Assembly (NCBI GenBank): GCA_016719785.1
Contig: JADJYJ010000025.1
Coordinates: 1-34,503 of the forward strand
Reading direction: 5' to 3'
DNA from: Candidatus Amarolinea dominans
GTDB lineage: Bacteria > Chloroflexota > Anaerolineae > SSC4 > Amarolineaceae
Length of the DNA stretch: 34,503 nt
Shown here: in pieces, positions 9,393 through 17,840 of the stretch
Numbering within the stretch: position 1 is the stretch's first letter
How the letters are laid out: every line of letters starts with the position of its first letter
Position numbers and translations under genes: made by a program
The notes under the pieces: generated by a model
Told to the model about the DNA's origin: nothing
Seen by the model: only the letters and a program-made list of their open reading frames with translations
Database searches by the model: none

Positions 9393-10232
9393 TCAGTTTG
9401 CCCTCGGATCGAGTGCGTCAGCCAGGCTGTCGCCCAGGGTGTAGAGGGCCAGCATGGTGAGGCCGATGGCGATGGCGGGCGCCCAGGCGAGGTGCGGGCT
9501 GCTGCGCACGACGCTGAAGCCGTCGCTGAGCATCAGGCCCCAGCTCGGCGCGGGGGGCAGCAGGCCGATGCCCAGGAAGCTGAGGCCGGCCTCGGCCACG
9601 ATGGCGCCCGGAATGCCCAGCGAGAGCATCACCAGGAGAATGCCCGACAGGTTGGGCAGGATGTGACGCCAGAGGATGTGCCAATCCGCGGCGCCCAGGC
9701 TGACCGCGGCCGTGATGAACTCCGCCTGTTTGAGGCGCAAGACCTGGCCGCGCACGAGGCGCGCGGCGCCGGCCCAGGAGGTGATGGTCAGGGCGATGAG
9801 CAGGCTGCCGAACCCGCGGCCCAGGATAGCCATGAGCGCGATCAGCAGGAGGGTGGTGGGAAAGGCGTAGAAGACATCCACCACGCGCATGATCAGGCCG
9901 GCGCTACGACCGCCTCTGTAGCCAGCCAGGCAGCCGGCGCTGACTCCGATGAGCAGGATGGGCGCCTGGCTGACGAAACCGACGGCCAACGAGAGGCGTG
10001 CGCCAAAGAGCAGGCGGCTCAGCACGTCGCGGCCCTGCTTGTCGGTGCCCAACCAGTGTTGCGCATCGGGCGGCTGCCGCACATGATCGAAATCAACGTC
10101 GAGCGGATCAAAGGGCGCAAGCCAGGGCGCAAGCAGGGCAACGGTTGTCAGGACAACGAGGAAGATCAGGCTGGACAGGCCCGCCCGATCATGCCACAAG
10201 CGTCGGGTGATGCTGCGCCAAAGGATTCTCAT
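9393..10232 (-). CDS. Peptide/nickel-type ABC transporter permease (DppC/OppC family)
   Basis: The 279-residue protein has the DppC layout: an N-terminal helix (about residues 20-40), then HWLGTDKQGRDVLSRLLFGARLS, then five further membrane helices. The EAA loop that contacts the ATPase is present around SLGAADWHILWRHILPN. The C terminus ends in the usual LGDSLADALDPR. It would form a heterodimeric channel in the inner membrane with the permease at 10467 and import peptides delivered by the lipoprotein at 11429. A 234-bp repeat cluster separates it from the upstream permease. GGAGA lies about ten bases before the start, next to the repeat edge. No ATPase gene follows, so energy must come from subunits encoded elsewhere. 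DppC and OppC cannot be told apart here. Confidence 0.9.
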   Translation of the reverse strand: MRILWRSITRRLWHDRAGLSSLIFLVVLTTVALLAPWLAPFDPLDVDFDHVRQPPDAQHWLGTDKQGRDVLSRLLFGARLSLAVGFVSQAPILLIGVSAGCLAGYRGGRSAGLIMRVVDVFYAFPTTLLLIALMAILGRGFGSLLIALTITSWAGAARLVRGQVLRLKQAEFITAAVSLGAADWHILWRHILPNLSGILLVMLSLGIPGAIVAEAGLSFLGIGLLPPAPSWGLMLSDGFSVVRSSPHLAWAPAIAIGLTMLALYTLGDSLADALDPRAN

Positions 10233-10250
10233 GCGTCCATTTCTCCGCGT

Positions 10251-10450
10251 GCCGCCGAATGAATTCGGGGCGAATGGGCGTTCCGCCGCAAGGTCGGCCG
10301 CCGCCGACCGATATCGCGTCCACGCAGGTGGACGCCCGGCGGAACGCCCATTAGGCGCGATTTCAATCGCTCTCGCTTGCGGCGGCCGATATTGCGTCCA
10401 CGCAGATACACGCCCGGCGGAACGCCCATTAGGCGCGATTTCAATCGCTC
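10251..10450. repeat. REP-like multi-hairpin repeat, full unit plus partial unit
   Basis: The full unit (about 10251-10370) starts GCCGCCGAATGAATTCGG. It contains a 14-bp perfect inverted repeat (10275-10288 with 10337-10350) enclosing two smaller dyads, and ends in GGCGCGATTTCAATCGC. A partial unit repeats its second half 78 bp downstream (from about 10389). Related copies in the opposite orientation lie at 33437-33486 and 34243-34350. ORFs called across it are repeat artefacts. Confidence 0.8.
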
Positions 10451-10459
10451 TCTCGCTTG

Positions 10460-10480
10460 CGCCGACCTAATCGGTCGGCG
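10460..10480. repeat. Hairpin over the permease stop codon
   Basis: CGCCGACC (10460-10467) pairs with GGTCGGCG (10473-10480) around a five-base loop that contains most of the TAG stop of the upstream permease. It abuts the REP-like cluster. It could protect the 3' end of the upstream message and reduce expression of the second permease. Confidence 0.5.
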
Positions 10481-11432
10481 TGAGGCGCAGGCGCGGGTCG
10501 AGCAGGCCGTAGGCCACATCCACCAGCAGGTTGAGCAGAATGACCAGGCCGCCCGCCAGCAGCGCGCCGGCCATGATCAGCGGGTAGTCACGGTCGGCCG
10601 CGGCGTAGACAAAGGCCGCGCCCACGCCGGGGATGTTGAAGATGGTTTCGACAAAAAACGAGCCGGTCAGCAGATGCGCCAGCAGCGGGCCGGCCAGGGT
10701 CAGGGCCGGCAGCAGCGCGTTGCGCAGAACGTGGCGGCCCAGCACATGCTGCGACGGCAGGCCCTTGGCCCGCGCGGTGCGGATGTAGTCCGCGGCCAGC
10801 ACCTCCAGGGTTTCGGCCCGCGTAAAACGGATCACCACTCCCAGCGGCCCCAGGGCCAGCACGCAGATAGGCAAGATGGCGCGGCTCGGCGCGCCCCAGC
10901 CGGTTAGCGGCAGCCAGTGCAGACGCACGGCGAAGATCACCACGCACAGCGTCGCCAGGACATAGATCGGAATAGCTGACCCGGCCACCGCCAGCAGGCG
11001 CGCCATTTGATCCGGCCAGGCGCCGCGGCGCGCGGCCGCGGCGATGCCAAGCGGCACGCCCGCGCCGAGCGCCAGTACGGCCGCGGCCAGGCCGATCGGC
11101 GCGGAAACCGGCAGCGTGCGCGCCAGCACCTGCTGCACGGTTTCGTTGCGGTAGGTGTAGGACATGCCGAAATCGCCCTGCAGAACGCGGCCAAGCCAGC
11201 GCAGATACTGCACGGCGATGGGCTGATCCAGGCCGTAGAGCTGCCGGTAGCGCTGGCGCATCTCCAGCGGCACGCGCGCGGTCTGATCGGGGTCATCCAG
11301 GCCAAATGGCCCGCCCGGCGTCGCGTGCGCCACGGCAAAGGTGAGCACGGAGAGGAGCAGCAGCGTCAGCAGCGACTGCCCGAGCCGGTGCAACCAATGC
11401 CGCCAGGTGGGGCGCGGGGGTTGGCCGCTCAT
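10467..11432 (-). CDS. Peptide/nickel-type ABC transporter permease (DppB/OppB family)
   Basis: The start at 11432 is chosen because its ATG overlaps the TGA of the lipoprotein gene (ATGA), the classic sign of translational coupling; a longer frame from 11576 is only an overlap artefact. The 321-residue product has an N-terminal helix, then HATPGGPFG and the periplasmic segment QLYGLDQPIAVQYLRW with GDFGMSY, as in DppB. The EAA loop is in DYIRTARAKGLPSQHVLGRHVLRNALLP. The end FNIPGVG, RDYPLIMAG and DPRLRL is also typical. It forms the channel with the permease at 9393. Its stop codon is buried in a hairpin that joins a REP-like repeat. Confidence 0.92.
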   Translation of the reverse strand: MSGQPPRPTWRHWLHRLGQSLLTLLLLSVLTFAVAHATPGGPFGLDDPDQTARVPLEMRQRYRQLYGLDQPIAVQYLRWLGRVLQGDFGMSYTYRNETVQQVLARTLPVSAPIGLAAAVLALGAGVPLGIAAAARRGAWPDQMARLLAVAGSAIPIYVLATLCVVIFAVRLHWLPLTGWGAPSRAILPICVLALGPLGVVIRFTRAETLEVLAADYIRTARAKGLPSQHVLGRHVLRNALLPALTLAGPLLAHLLTGSFFVETIFNIPGVGAAFVYAAADRDYPLIMAGALLAGGLVILLNLLVDVAYGLLDPRLRLTPTD

Positions 11433-13120
11433 GAGACCAGCCGTACCTGTCGAAATGCCGGCGCGCCCATGCCGTTGATGATCAGACCTTGCACGGCCGG
11501 CTTGATCAGCCGGTGGCGCATGACGTAATACAGCGGAATGATCGCGGGGTCGTCCAGCACCAAGATGCGCTCGCACTGCTGATAAAGCGCGGCACGCTTG
11601 ACAGGGTCGAGTTCTCTTGATGCCTGGCGTACCAGGTCATCGAACGTGCGATTGCTGTAGATCAACTCCGGCGCCGTTTTCCAGAGGTCGGCCTGCGGCG
11701 GGGGCGTGGTGTAGAGCACGGTCATGAAGTTATGCGCATCGGGATAGTCCGCGCCCCACAGTTGGCGGTAGAAATGAGGCCGCAGCGGGCGCTGGGTGCG
11801 CCAGGCCTGCCGTGCGCCTGCCTCGGTCGGCGCCAGCTCAGTGCGCACGCCCAGGTTCTCCAGGATCATCGCCTGCAGCGCCTCGAACAGCGTCTGGTAA
11901 GTCTCATTCTGCTCGTACTGCCAGTAGACCAACGGCACCTCTTTGCCGCTCGCATAGCCGGCCGCGGCCAGGAGTGCGCGGGCGCGGGCCGGATCGAACG
12001 CCAGTTCGCGGCCGGTCTGCCCGTCATGACCGAGCATGTTGGGCGGCAGGAACTGGTAGGCCGGCTGGCCGATACCTGGCAGCACCTTGTTGCACAGGGT
12101 TTCGCGATCAATGGCCAGGGCGAACGCGTGGCGCATGCGCACATCGGCCAGCGGCTTGATCTGCACGCTGAGGCGCAGATGCATGGTGGTCAGCTCGGCG
12201 TTCGCTTGCAGCTCCTGGCTGAGGCGGGGATCGGCGCGCACGCGGCCCAGTTCGGCCACCGGCACCTCGACCATGTCCAGCTCACCGGCCTCGTACGCGC
12301 TCAGCGCGGTGCTTTCCTGGCGGATCATGTTGACTTCTAGGCGGTCCACGCCCGGCGCGCCGCCGTGATAGCCGGGATTGGGCGTGAAGACCATCTGTTT
12401 TTCAGGAACCCACTCCACCAGGCGGAATGGGCCATTGCTGATCACGTTTTCCGGCTTTGTCCAGGCCTGGTCGCCGGCCTTTTCCACCACCTGGCGCGGC
12501 AGGGCCATGAAGCTGGGCAGGGAGGCCAGGTTGATGAAGTAGGCTGACGGATTTTCCAGCGTCACCTCCAGCGTCAGATCATCCAGGGCGCGGACACCGA
12601 TGCGGTTGGCGTCGGTGGTCTCGCCGGTGTAGAAGGCGCGCGCGCCCTGGATGTCCACGAGCTGCCAGTACTGGCCGCCGCAGTAGAGCGTGGGCGCCAG
12701 GTTGCGCTTGATCGCCCAGGCAAAATCATGCGCGGTTACGGGCGTGCCATCGCTCCACGCCACATCCTTACGCAACCTGAAGCGCCACACCGTGCCGTCG
12801 TCATTGATCTGCCAGGAGGCGGCCAGATCAGGCGTCGGCTGCAGGTGCGCGTCCAGCGCGATCAGCGCGCTGAACATCAGCGAGTTGATGAAGTAGCTGT
12901 GGTAGGCTCCGGAGCAGCCGGGATCGGCCGCGGCGCCAATATCGCCGCGATTCAGCGGCATGTTGATGCGCAGGACGCGGGGTCGCGGGGTCGCGCTCGG
13001 CGCTGGATTGATACGCGAGGCGCCATCCGTAACCGGTTGGCAGCCGGCGATGAGCAGGGTGGCCGCGCTGGCGAGGGACGCACGCAGGAATTCACGACGG
13101 GTCAGGTTATGTTGGGTCAT
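11429..13120 (-). CDS. Peptide ABC transporter substrate-binding lipoprotein (SBP_bac_5)
   Basis: The 563-residue protein begins with a twin-arginine-like TRREFLRAS and a lipobox LIAGC with C27, so it should be lipidated and possibly Tat-exported. The mature part follows the family-5 solute-binding layout: LNRGDIGAAADPGC, LMFSALIALD, then DLAASWQINDDGTVWRFRLR, VAWSDGTPVTAHDF and SNGPFRLVEW. The C-terminal half has MRHAFALAIDRE, the Asp/Glu-rich hinge and AALYQQCERILV. It captures peptides or related solutes outside the membrane for the permeases at 10467 and 9393, and its stop overlaps the next start. In a neighbourhood full of secreted proteases, import of peptide products is a reasonable inference. 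GGAGG lies 13 bases upstream, which is rather far. Confidence 0.92.
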   Translation of the reverse strand: MTQHNLTRREFLRASLASAATLLIAGCQPVTDGASRINPAPSATPRPRVLRINMPLNRGDIGAAADPGCSGAYHSYFINSLMFSALIALDAHLQPTPDLAASWQINDDGTVWRFRLRKDVAWSDGTPVTAHDFAWAIKRNLAPTLYCGGQYWQLVDIQGARAFYTGETTDANRIGVRALDDLTLEVTLENPSAYFINLASLPSFMALPRQVVEKAGDQAWTKPENVISNGPFRLVEWVPEKQMVFTPNPGYHGGAPGVDRLEVNMIRQESTALSAYEAGELDMVEVPVAELGRVRADPRLSQELQANAELTTMHLRLSVQIKPLADVRMRHAFALAIDRETLCNKVLPGIGQPAYQFLPPNMLGHDGQTGRELAFDPARARALLAAAGYASGKEVPLVYWQYEQNETYQTLFEALQAMILENLGVRTELAPTEAGARQAWRTQRPLRPHFYRQLWGADYPDAHNFMTVLYTTPPPQADLWKTAPELIYSNRTFDDLVRQASRELDPVKRAALYQQCERILVLDDPAIIPLYYVMRHRLIKPAVQGLIINGMGAPAFRQVRLVS

Positions 13121-13346
13121 GGGCGAAGATCATCCTCCAGAGGGACCAATGCGAAATAGGAACGTAACTCTCCTTACCGCCGCTGCAGGTTGCGGCCGAA
13201 CAGGATTTCGCGTGCGGCAGCGCCATCAGCACGGAGCAAACGCCAATCCGTCGAAGACCTGGCAGCGAGGATCGCAGGGTGAGGCCATCGAGGGGATGCA
13301 GTTTCACGCCGCGGGGCGAGGCGGATGGGGACCTGCCAGTGACGGA

Positions 13347-14885
13347 TCACGGCACGATCACGACGGCCGCGGTCATCGCTTCGGTCGTCGTCGTGCGTTC
13401 GGCGATGCGCGGCTGGTTGGCGCGCTGATCGAAGATGACCAGCCAGCCGGTGTCCAAGCTCAAGCCAGCCAGGTAGGCATCGAGCTGGCTCAGCCCCTTG
13501 GTCAGCGGGTCAGGTTCCTCGTCGCGCCAGGTTTTCAGTTCGATTGCCAGCCGCACCTGGCCATAACGCAGCAGAATGTCCAGTCGCCCCATGCCCACCG
13601 CGTACTCGCGCTGCAGGCTGCCGCCGCCGTTGACCACCCGGTGCAAGAAGGCCATCAGCACCAGGTGGGGCGCGACCTCGTGGTAGGGCGCGCTCTTGAG
13701 CAGCGCCTGCCCGTGCTCACGCCAGAAGGCCAGGAATGCTTCCAACAGGAGCGCCGGCTCTAACGTGCCGTCCAACCTGAGCCAGATGGGGGCGATGCCC
13801 GGCAGCGTATCTTGCGTTCCCTGCGTCAGCACGCGCGGAATGACTTCGCGGTAGATCGGGTTGGCAATCGTCAGCCGGCCCGCCGGGTCACGGCGCACCA
13901 GGCCAAGGTCCAGCAAGAATCGGCGGTCGTCTTCGGGCACATCGCCCAGCGTCTGGCCGGCGATCATCGGCTCGATGATGCGACGCACGCGCGGCTCGCG
14001 CAGCCGCTCGGCCAGGCTGTCCAGGTGCGTATCCTGCCGTTCGATCAGAATCTCCTTCGCTTGTTCAATCGTCTCAGGCGTGATCGGCTGCGTTCGATCC
14101 GGCACGAGTATCTCCACCGCCTGCCGCCCCAGGGCATTGACCAGCCAGGGCTGGCCCTGCGTCAGCTCAAAGACCAGCGCCGTGGCTGCGGGTGTGAACA
14201 CCTGGCCCGTGTCATCCGTATGTTGTTGGTACAACGCGGCCACGTCCCGAAGGGTAAAGTTCTCTAGAGTCAATGAATCGGTCTTGATGTTGAAGGGACT
14301 GGCGGTGTGCAAACGCTCACTCCCCCCCGAAGCCACCTTGTAGTCGCGCACGTCGCGCAGGCCGATCAGGGCGAGCGACCAGGGAAAGAATTCTGGCCGG
14401 CGAAAGTAGCCTTCACGCAGCTGGCGTAGAACGGCAACAAGCGCTTCGTTCTGCAGCGCATCAATTTCGTCAATGAAGATGACCAGGGGGCGCGGCGATG
14501 CCTGGGCCCAGGCATCGAGCGCAGCCGCCAAGCGCGTGCCCGGCTCAGCGCTGGGCCAGGGCGGTGGGCGCAGTTCGGCCGGCAGGAAGAAGGCCGCCGC
14601 TCGCTGCCAGGAGTTCAGGATCGCCAGCTCCGCGGCGCCGGGGTCATTGTTGAACGCGGCGCCGACTTCGGCCGAGAGCAGAACGGCGGCGAAGCGTCCG
14701 GCCGCGGTCAATGCACGCGCCAGGGCGATCATGGCGGTCGTTTTCCCTGTCTGGCGCGGCGCGTGGATCACAAAATAGCCCTGTTGTTCGATCAGGGGCC
14801 ACACTGCGGGGATACGCGTCAGGGGAGATAGCATATAGTGAATATCCGGATTGCACGGTCCGGCGACATTGAACCAGCGTGGCAT
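13347..14885 (-). CDS. AAA-family ATPase fused to a PD-(D/E)XK-like nuclease domain
   Basis: The start at ATG 14885 (MPRWFNVAGPCNP) has a very strong AGGAGGAG seven bases upstream and a promoter at 14917-14945; a longer frame to 15047 crosses that promoter and is rejected. The 512-residue protein has Walker A in APRQTGKTT (residues 42-50) and Walker B in LVIFIDEID (D139/E140). A winged-helix-like region occupies roughly 250-370. Near the C terminus D436 in GRLDILLRYG and E449-L-K451 in LAIELKTWRD form a PD-(D/E)XK pattern. This is the architecture of AAA-ATPase-like/PDDEXK_9 proteins, widespread in anaerobes and environmental Bacteria and of unknown function; links to mobile elements or defence are often suspected. 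It diverges from operator copy 2. Confidence 0.85.
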   Translation of the reverse strand: MPRWFNVAGPCNPDIHYMLSPLTRIPAVWPLIEQQGYFVIHAPRQTGKTTAMIALARALTAAGRFAAVLLSAEVGAAFNNDPGAAELAILNSWQRAAAFFLPAELRPPPWPSAEPGTRLAAALDAWAQASPRPLVIFIDEIDALQNEALVAVLRQLREGYFRRPEFFPWSLALIGLRDVRDYKVASGGSERLHTASPFNIKTDSLTLENFTLRDVAALYQQHTDDTGQVFTPAATALVFELTQGQPWLVNALGRQAVEILVPDRTQPITPETIEQAKEILIERQDTHLDSLAERLREPRVRRIIEPMIAGQTLGDVPEDDRRFLLDLGLVRRDPAGRLTIANPIYREVIPRVLTQGTQDTLPGIAPIWLRLDGTLEPALLLEAFLAFWREHGQALLKSAPYHEVAPHLVLMAFLHRVVNGGGSLQREYAVGMGRLDILLRYGQVRLAIELKTWRDEEPDPLTKGLSQLDAYLAGLSLDTGWLVIFDQRANQPRIAERTTTTEAMTAAVVIVP

Positions 14886-14916
14886 GGCGAAACTCCTCCT
14901 GTGGTGGCTAGGCAAG

Positions 14917-14945
14917 ATTATACACCAGTGTGGAGCAGGTAGCAA
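14917..14945 (-). promoter_or_regulatory. Sigma-70 promoter for the AAA/nuclease gene
   Basis: On the minus strand a TTGCTA -35 (14940-14945) and a perfect TATAAT -10 (14917-14922) are 17 bp apart. Transcription would start near 14910, 25 bases before the start codon. The operator repeats at 14985 lie about 40 bp upstream of the -35. Confidence 0.7.
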
Positions 14946-14984
14946 GCGTCCTTTGGGCCGCATCTGTGCCGGTTGGAGAAAGTC

Positions 14985-15039
14985 TGCAGTATTTGTGCAG
15001 ACAGTGTGCAGTCTGAACGTGCGCCGTTGGATGTAGAAT
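14985..15039 (+). promoter_or_regulatory. Operator-promoter copy 2: three TGCAG direct repeats plus -10
   Basis: TGCAG occurs at 14985, 14996 and 15007 (11-bp period), followed by TAGAAT at 15034-15039. The first and second repeats are separated by a T-rich TATTTG, as in copy 3. It drives the small Cys-rich gene at 15085 and perhaps the GH16 gene beyond. Confidence 0.7.
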
Positions 15040-15084
15040 AGAAGCAAGCAAGATCGTCAGCTGATTCGGACTTCGGAGAAGACA

Positions 15085-15393
15085 ATGATGTCGCAAGCCA
15101 CATTCGATGCGGCCCTCTCGCCGGGCCTGCCCGTGCAGATGGCCCTGGCGCGGCAAGCGGCCCTGGCCTGGTGGGCCGCGCAGAACCGGTCGAACGCGTG
15201 GTGCGATCAGTGCTGCCGGGCATTGGCGTGGGGTGAAGGGTACCTCGTGCCAGCCGCGCCGGTGCGGGAGCAGATGCGCGCGCAAAATTCCGCGCCGGCC
15301 GCCTGGCTGGTGTGCGAGCGGTGTTTATGCGCGTGCAGCACGGTCGGCGCAGGCCATGACAGTGCATGCTGTGAGGAATCTCCTGATGAATAG
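15085..15393 (+). CDS. Small cysteine-rich, zinc-ribbon-like protein
   Basis: This 102-residue protein starts at ATG 15085 (or 15088) just after GGAGAAG and about 40 bases after the predicted transcription start, so it is the first gene of operator copy 2. It carries CDQCC near residue 40 and CERCLCAC near residue 77, with a final CCEE. Paired CxxC motifs about 35 residues apart suggest a zinc ribbon, and WLVCERC is typical of such knuckles. There is no signal peptide or membrane segment, so it should be cytoplasmic. I do not recognise the family. A regulatory or redox role next to secreted glycosidase genes would be speculation. Confidence 0.6.
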   Translation: MMSQATFDAALSPGLPVQMALARQAALAWWAAQNRSNAWCDQCCRALAWGEGYLVPAAPVREQMRAQNSAPAAWLVCERCLCACSTVGAGHDSACCEESPDE

Positions 15394-15564
15394 GCGCCGG
15401 CGTTCATGGCGCCCTGGTGATAGCCGGACTGTGAGCCATCTCTTATCGCAGAGAAACAGCCGGATTTCACTGTCTGTGCCCCACGCCCGCTATGAACCTT
15501 TCAGTCAGCCCGGCGGTTTCTGAAAGGTGACAATGCGAGCAATGTGACCGATAGGGGGACGATC

Positions 15565-17811
15565 ATGCGATCCAAACAACGATTTTCACTTCTTCTGGGC
15601 CTGGCTATTCTTGGCCTGACTCTGGTCGTGGGCGCGGCCGCCGTGGTGGCCATGCGCCTGAACACGTCTACCCCCTCATTCTTTGATGATTTCAACACCT
15701 TCGACACAGTCCGCTGGCACAAGGCCGATTGGTGCAATCCACGACCACCCTTCTTGAACTGCTGGCTGCCTGACCATATCAGCGTGGCCGACAGCCTGCT
15801 GCAGATTCGCCTGGATGACAATCCCTGCCCGGATGGCTGTCGAGACCGACCGTATGCGTCGGGAGAATATCGCAGCAATGCGTTGGTTGGGTACGGGCGT
15901 TTCGAAGCGCGGCTCAAGGCCTCGAATGTCCCCGGCACGGTGACGGCATTCTTCACCTACACGGGACCAAGCGACAACAACCCAAACGATGAGATAGACG
16001 TCGAACTGCTCGGGCGCGATCCGACTCGCCTGCAGGTCAATTACTTCACCCAGGGCGCCGGCGGTCACGAAACCTGGATTGACCTGGGCTTCGACGCCTC
16101 GGCGGCGTTTCATACCTACGCCATCGAGTGGAAGGCCGGGCGCGTGGCCTGGTACGTGGATGGCGCCTTGCGGCACGAGGAAATCGGCGCACGCGGGCCC
16201 CTGCCAACCACGCCCATGCGCATCATGACGAGTTATTGGGCATGCACCGAGGTGGATGACTGGTGCGGCCGCTTCACCTACCCCGGCGCCGCGACGTTCG
16301 TGACGCTCGACTGGATTCGGTACACGGCTTTCACCACGCAGTTCCTGCCGCTGGCCGCGCGAGCTTATCCGCCCCCGTGCCAGACCCTCGAAGGCTTCGA
16401 GGATATTCGTGACTGGCACGGCGAATTTGGCAATGGCGCCATCTGCAGCTACTCCCAGGACGCCGGTTATCGCGGGCAGGCCATCAAACTGGACTGCACC
16501 ACCTTCGAGCCTGACGACTGGTGGTTCGTGGCAAAGCCGGTCAATCGTGACTGGCGCGCCGTCCAGGAGCTGCGGTTTTTCTACCGCAAGCAGGCCGGCA
16601 GCGCTGATCTGTACCTGGCCCTGCAAGACGCCGATGACGAAATCTGGGGCGTCCCCATCACGGCCGATGGCGCTGGGTGGCAGGAGATTTCGGTGCCGCT
16701 GGCGGCCATGACCTGGCGCGATCCGTGGGATCACCAGGGGAATGGCGTGCTCGATCTTTCCAACGTCAAACAAATCCGCCTGCGACACTGGCCTCGGCAA
16801 CCCGGCCACGTCATCGCCTGGGCCGATGAGCTCCGGGTCTGCCCGGCGCCCGTGACCGCAACGCCGACGCCAACCTGGACGCCAACTCCCACGCCGACGC
16901 CAACCTGGACGCCAACTCCCACGCCGACGCCAACCTGGACAGCGACTCGCACACCTACGCCAACCCGGACACCGACGATGACGCCCACGACCACGCCGAC
17001 TATCACGCCGACGGCCTGTCCGACCGATACAGTTCCTGTGCCCGGCGGCTGCGCGACGATTACCCCGGCCAACACGCCAACCTGGACGCCGACTTCCACA
17101 CCGACGGCCTGTCCAACCGGCAGTGTGCCCGTGCCTGGCGGCTGCGCAACGATCACCCCAACCCACACGCCAACCTGGACGCCAACGCCGACCCGCACGC
17201 CGACCTGGACGCCAACGCCGACGCGCACCCCAACGTCAACGCCGACCTTCACGCGGACTCCGACACCCACACCAACGGCCCCAACCGGCTTGATCGAGGA
17301 CTTCGAGGATGGATTGGTGGGCTGGTATAGCGATCACAACGATCTCGACCACTTCGACGTGACGGCAGGCGCGTGCCAGGGTAGCCTCGCCCTGCGCATG
17401 GGGGGCACGGACGAAGGTAACTCCTGGGTCGGCGCGGCCGTGATCAATGACTGGGCCGACCGTCCGCGTAACTGGCAGGACAAGACCAGCCTGGTCTACT
17501 GCGCCAAACGCGGCGAGACCTTGCGCGGCGGCCGTCCCTCCCTGACCGTGACCATTCGGGATGCGAACGGCAACGCGCTCGTCATCCACCGCGACAACGA
17601 TCAGTGGTTGCCCTGGCCGGGAGGCGGCTGGCGCACGATCGTCGAAAACGACGCCTGGTTGGAATACTTCATTCCGCTGCGGCATGAAGCTGGCTTCGAC
17701 TGGACTCATGTCGCCGGTCTACGCATCGAGCTGCGGCGCACCTATGCCGGGAGCAATCAGTGGGATCCGAATCCAGACGATGAGTACCTTGACCGGATTC
17801 GGCTGCAGTGA
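15565..17811 (+). CDS. Secreted GH16 beta-glucanase with two accessory modules
   Basis: ATG 15565 follows AGGGGG; a seven-residue longer frame has no better site. Residues 1-30 are a signal anchor. A GH16 domain spans about 38-258: the catalytic motif NDEIDVELLG gives nucleophile E143, helper D145 and acid/base E147, and FHTYAIEWK and VAWYVDG are further family marks. GH16 retaining enzymes cleave beta-1,3/1,4-glucans such as lichenan or laminarin. A jelly-roll module follows (about 273-432; ETLEGFEDIRDW, HVIAWADELRV), then a Thr-Pro/Trp linker with two copies of a CPT/VPVPGGCATITP motif, then a last jelly-roll module (about 576-748; IEDFEDGLVGWYSD). The modules resemble CIA30/CBM11-like folds. 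The enzyme acts outside the cell. It may share the transcript from operator copy 2, although a 171-bp gap separates it from the Cys-rich gene. Confidence 0.88.
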   Translation: MRSKQRFSLLLGLAILGLTLVVGAAAVVAMRLNTSTPSFFDDFNTFDTVRWHKADWCNPRPPFLNCWLPDHISVADSLLQIRLDDNPCPDGCRDRPYASGEYRSNALVGYGRFEARLKASNVPGTVTAFFTYTGPSDNNPNDEIDVELLGRDPTRLQVNYFTQGAGGHETWIDLGFDASAAFHTYAIEWKAGRVAWYVDGALRHEEIGARGPLPTTPMRIMTSYWACTEVDDWCGRFTYPGAATFVTLDWIRYTAFTTQFLPLAARAYPPPCQTLEGFEDIRDWHGEFGNGAICSYSQDAGYRGQAIKLDCTTFEPDDWWFVAKPVNRDWRAVQELRFFYRKQAGSADLYLALQDADDEIWGVPITADGAGWQEISVPLAAMTWRDPWDHQGNGVLDLSNVKQIRLRHWPRQPGHVIAWADELRVCPAPVTATPTPTWTPTPTPTPTWTPTPTPTPTWTATRTPTPTRTPTMTPTTTPTITPTACPTDTVPVPGGCATITPANTPTWTPTSTPTACPTGSVPVPGGCATITPTHTPTWTPTPTRTPTWTPTPTRTPTSTPTFTRTPTPTPTAPTGLIEDFEDGLVGWYSDHNDLDHFDVTAGACQGSLALRMGGTDEGNSWVGAAVINDWADRPRNWQDKTSLVYCAKRGETLRGGRPSLTVTIRDANGNALVIHRDNDQWLPWPGGGWRTIVENDAWLEYFIPLRHEAGFDWTHVAGLRIELRRTYAGSNQWDPNPDDEYLDRIRLQ
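16859..17283 (+). repeat. Thr-Pro-Trp linker repeats in the GH16 gene
   Basis: A 30-bp unit coding for a TPTPTWTPTP-type decamer is repeated at the start. It is interrupted by two copies of a cysteine-containing segment (about 17007-17063 and 17103-17157) and closes with more TPT/TWTPT repeats. Confidence 0.85.
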
Positions 17812-17840
17812 CCCCCCGGTACAGCTCGGCGTAGATAGAC

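Noticed and set aside
10207..10519. ORFs on both strands over the REP-like cluster, with similar peptides (RPAERPLGAISIAL)
   Set aside because: The similarity comes from the DNA repeat itself; the same peptide appears wherever the element occurs, and no ribosome site precedes it.
14885..15047. Longer N terminus for the AAA/nuclease protein
   Set aside because: It would run through a clear promoter and operator; ATG 14885 has a very strong ribosome site and the usual family start.
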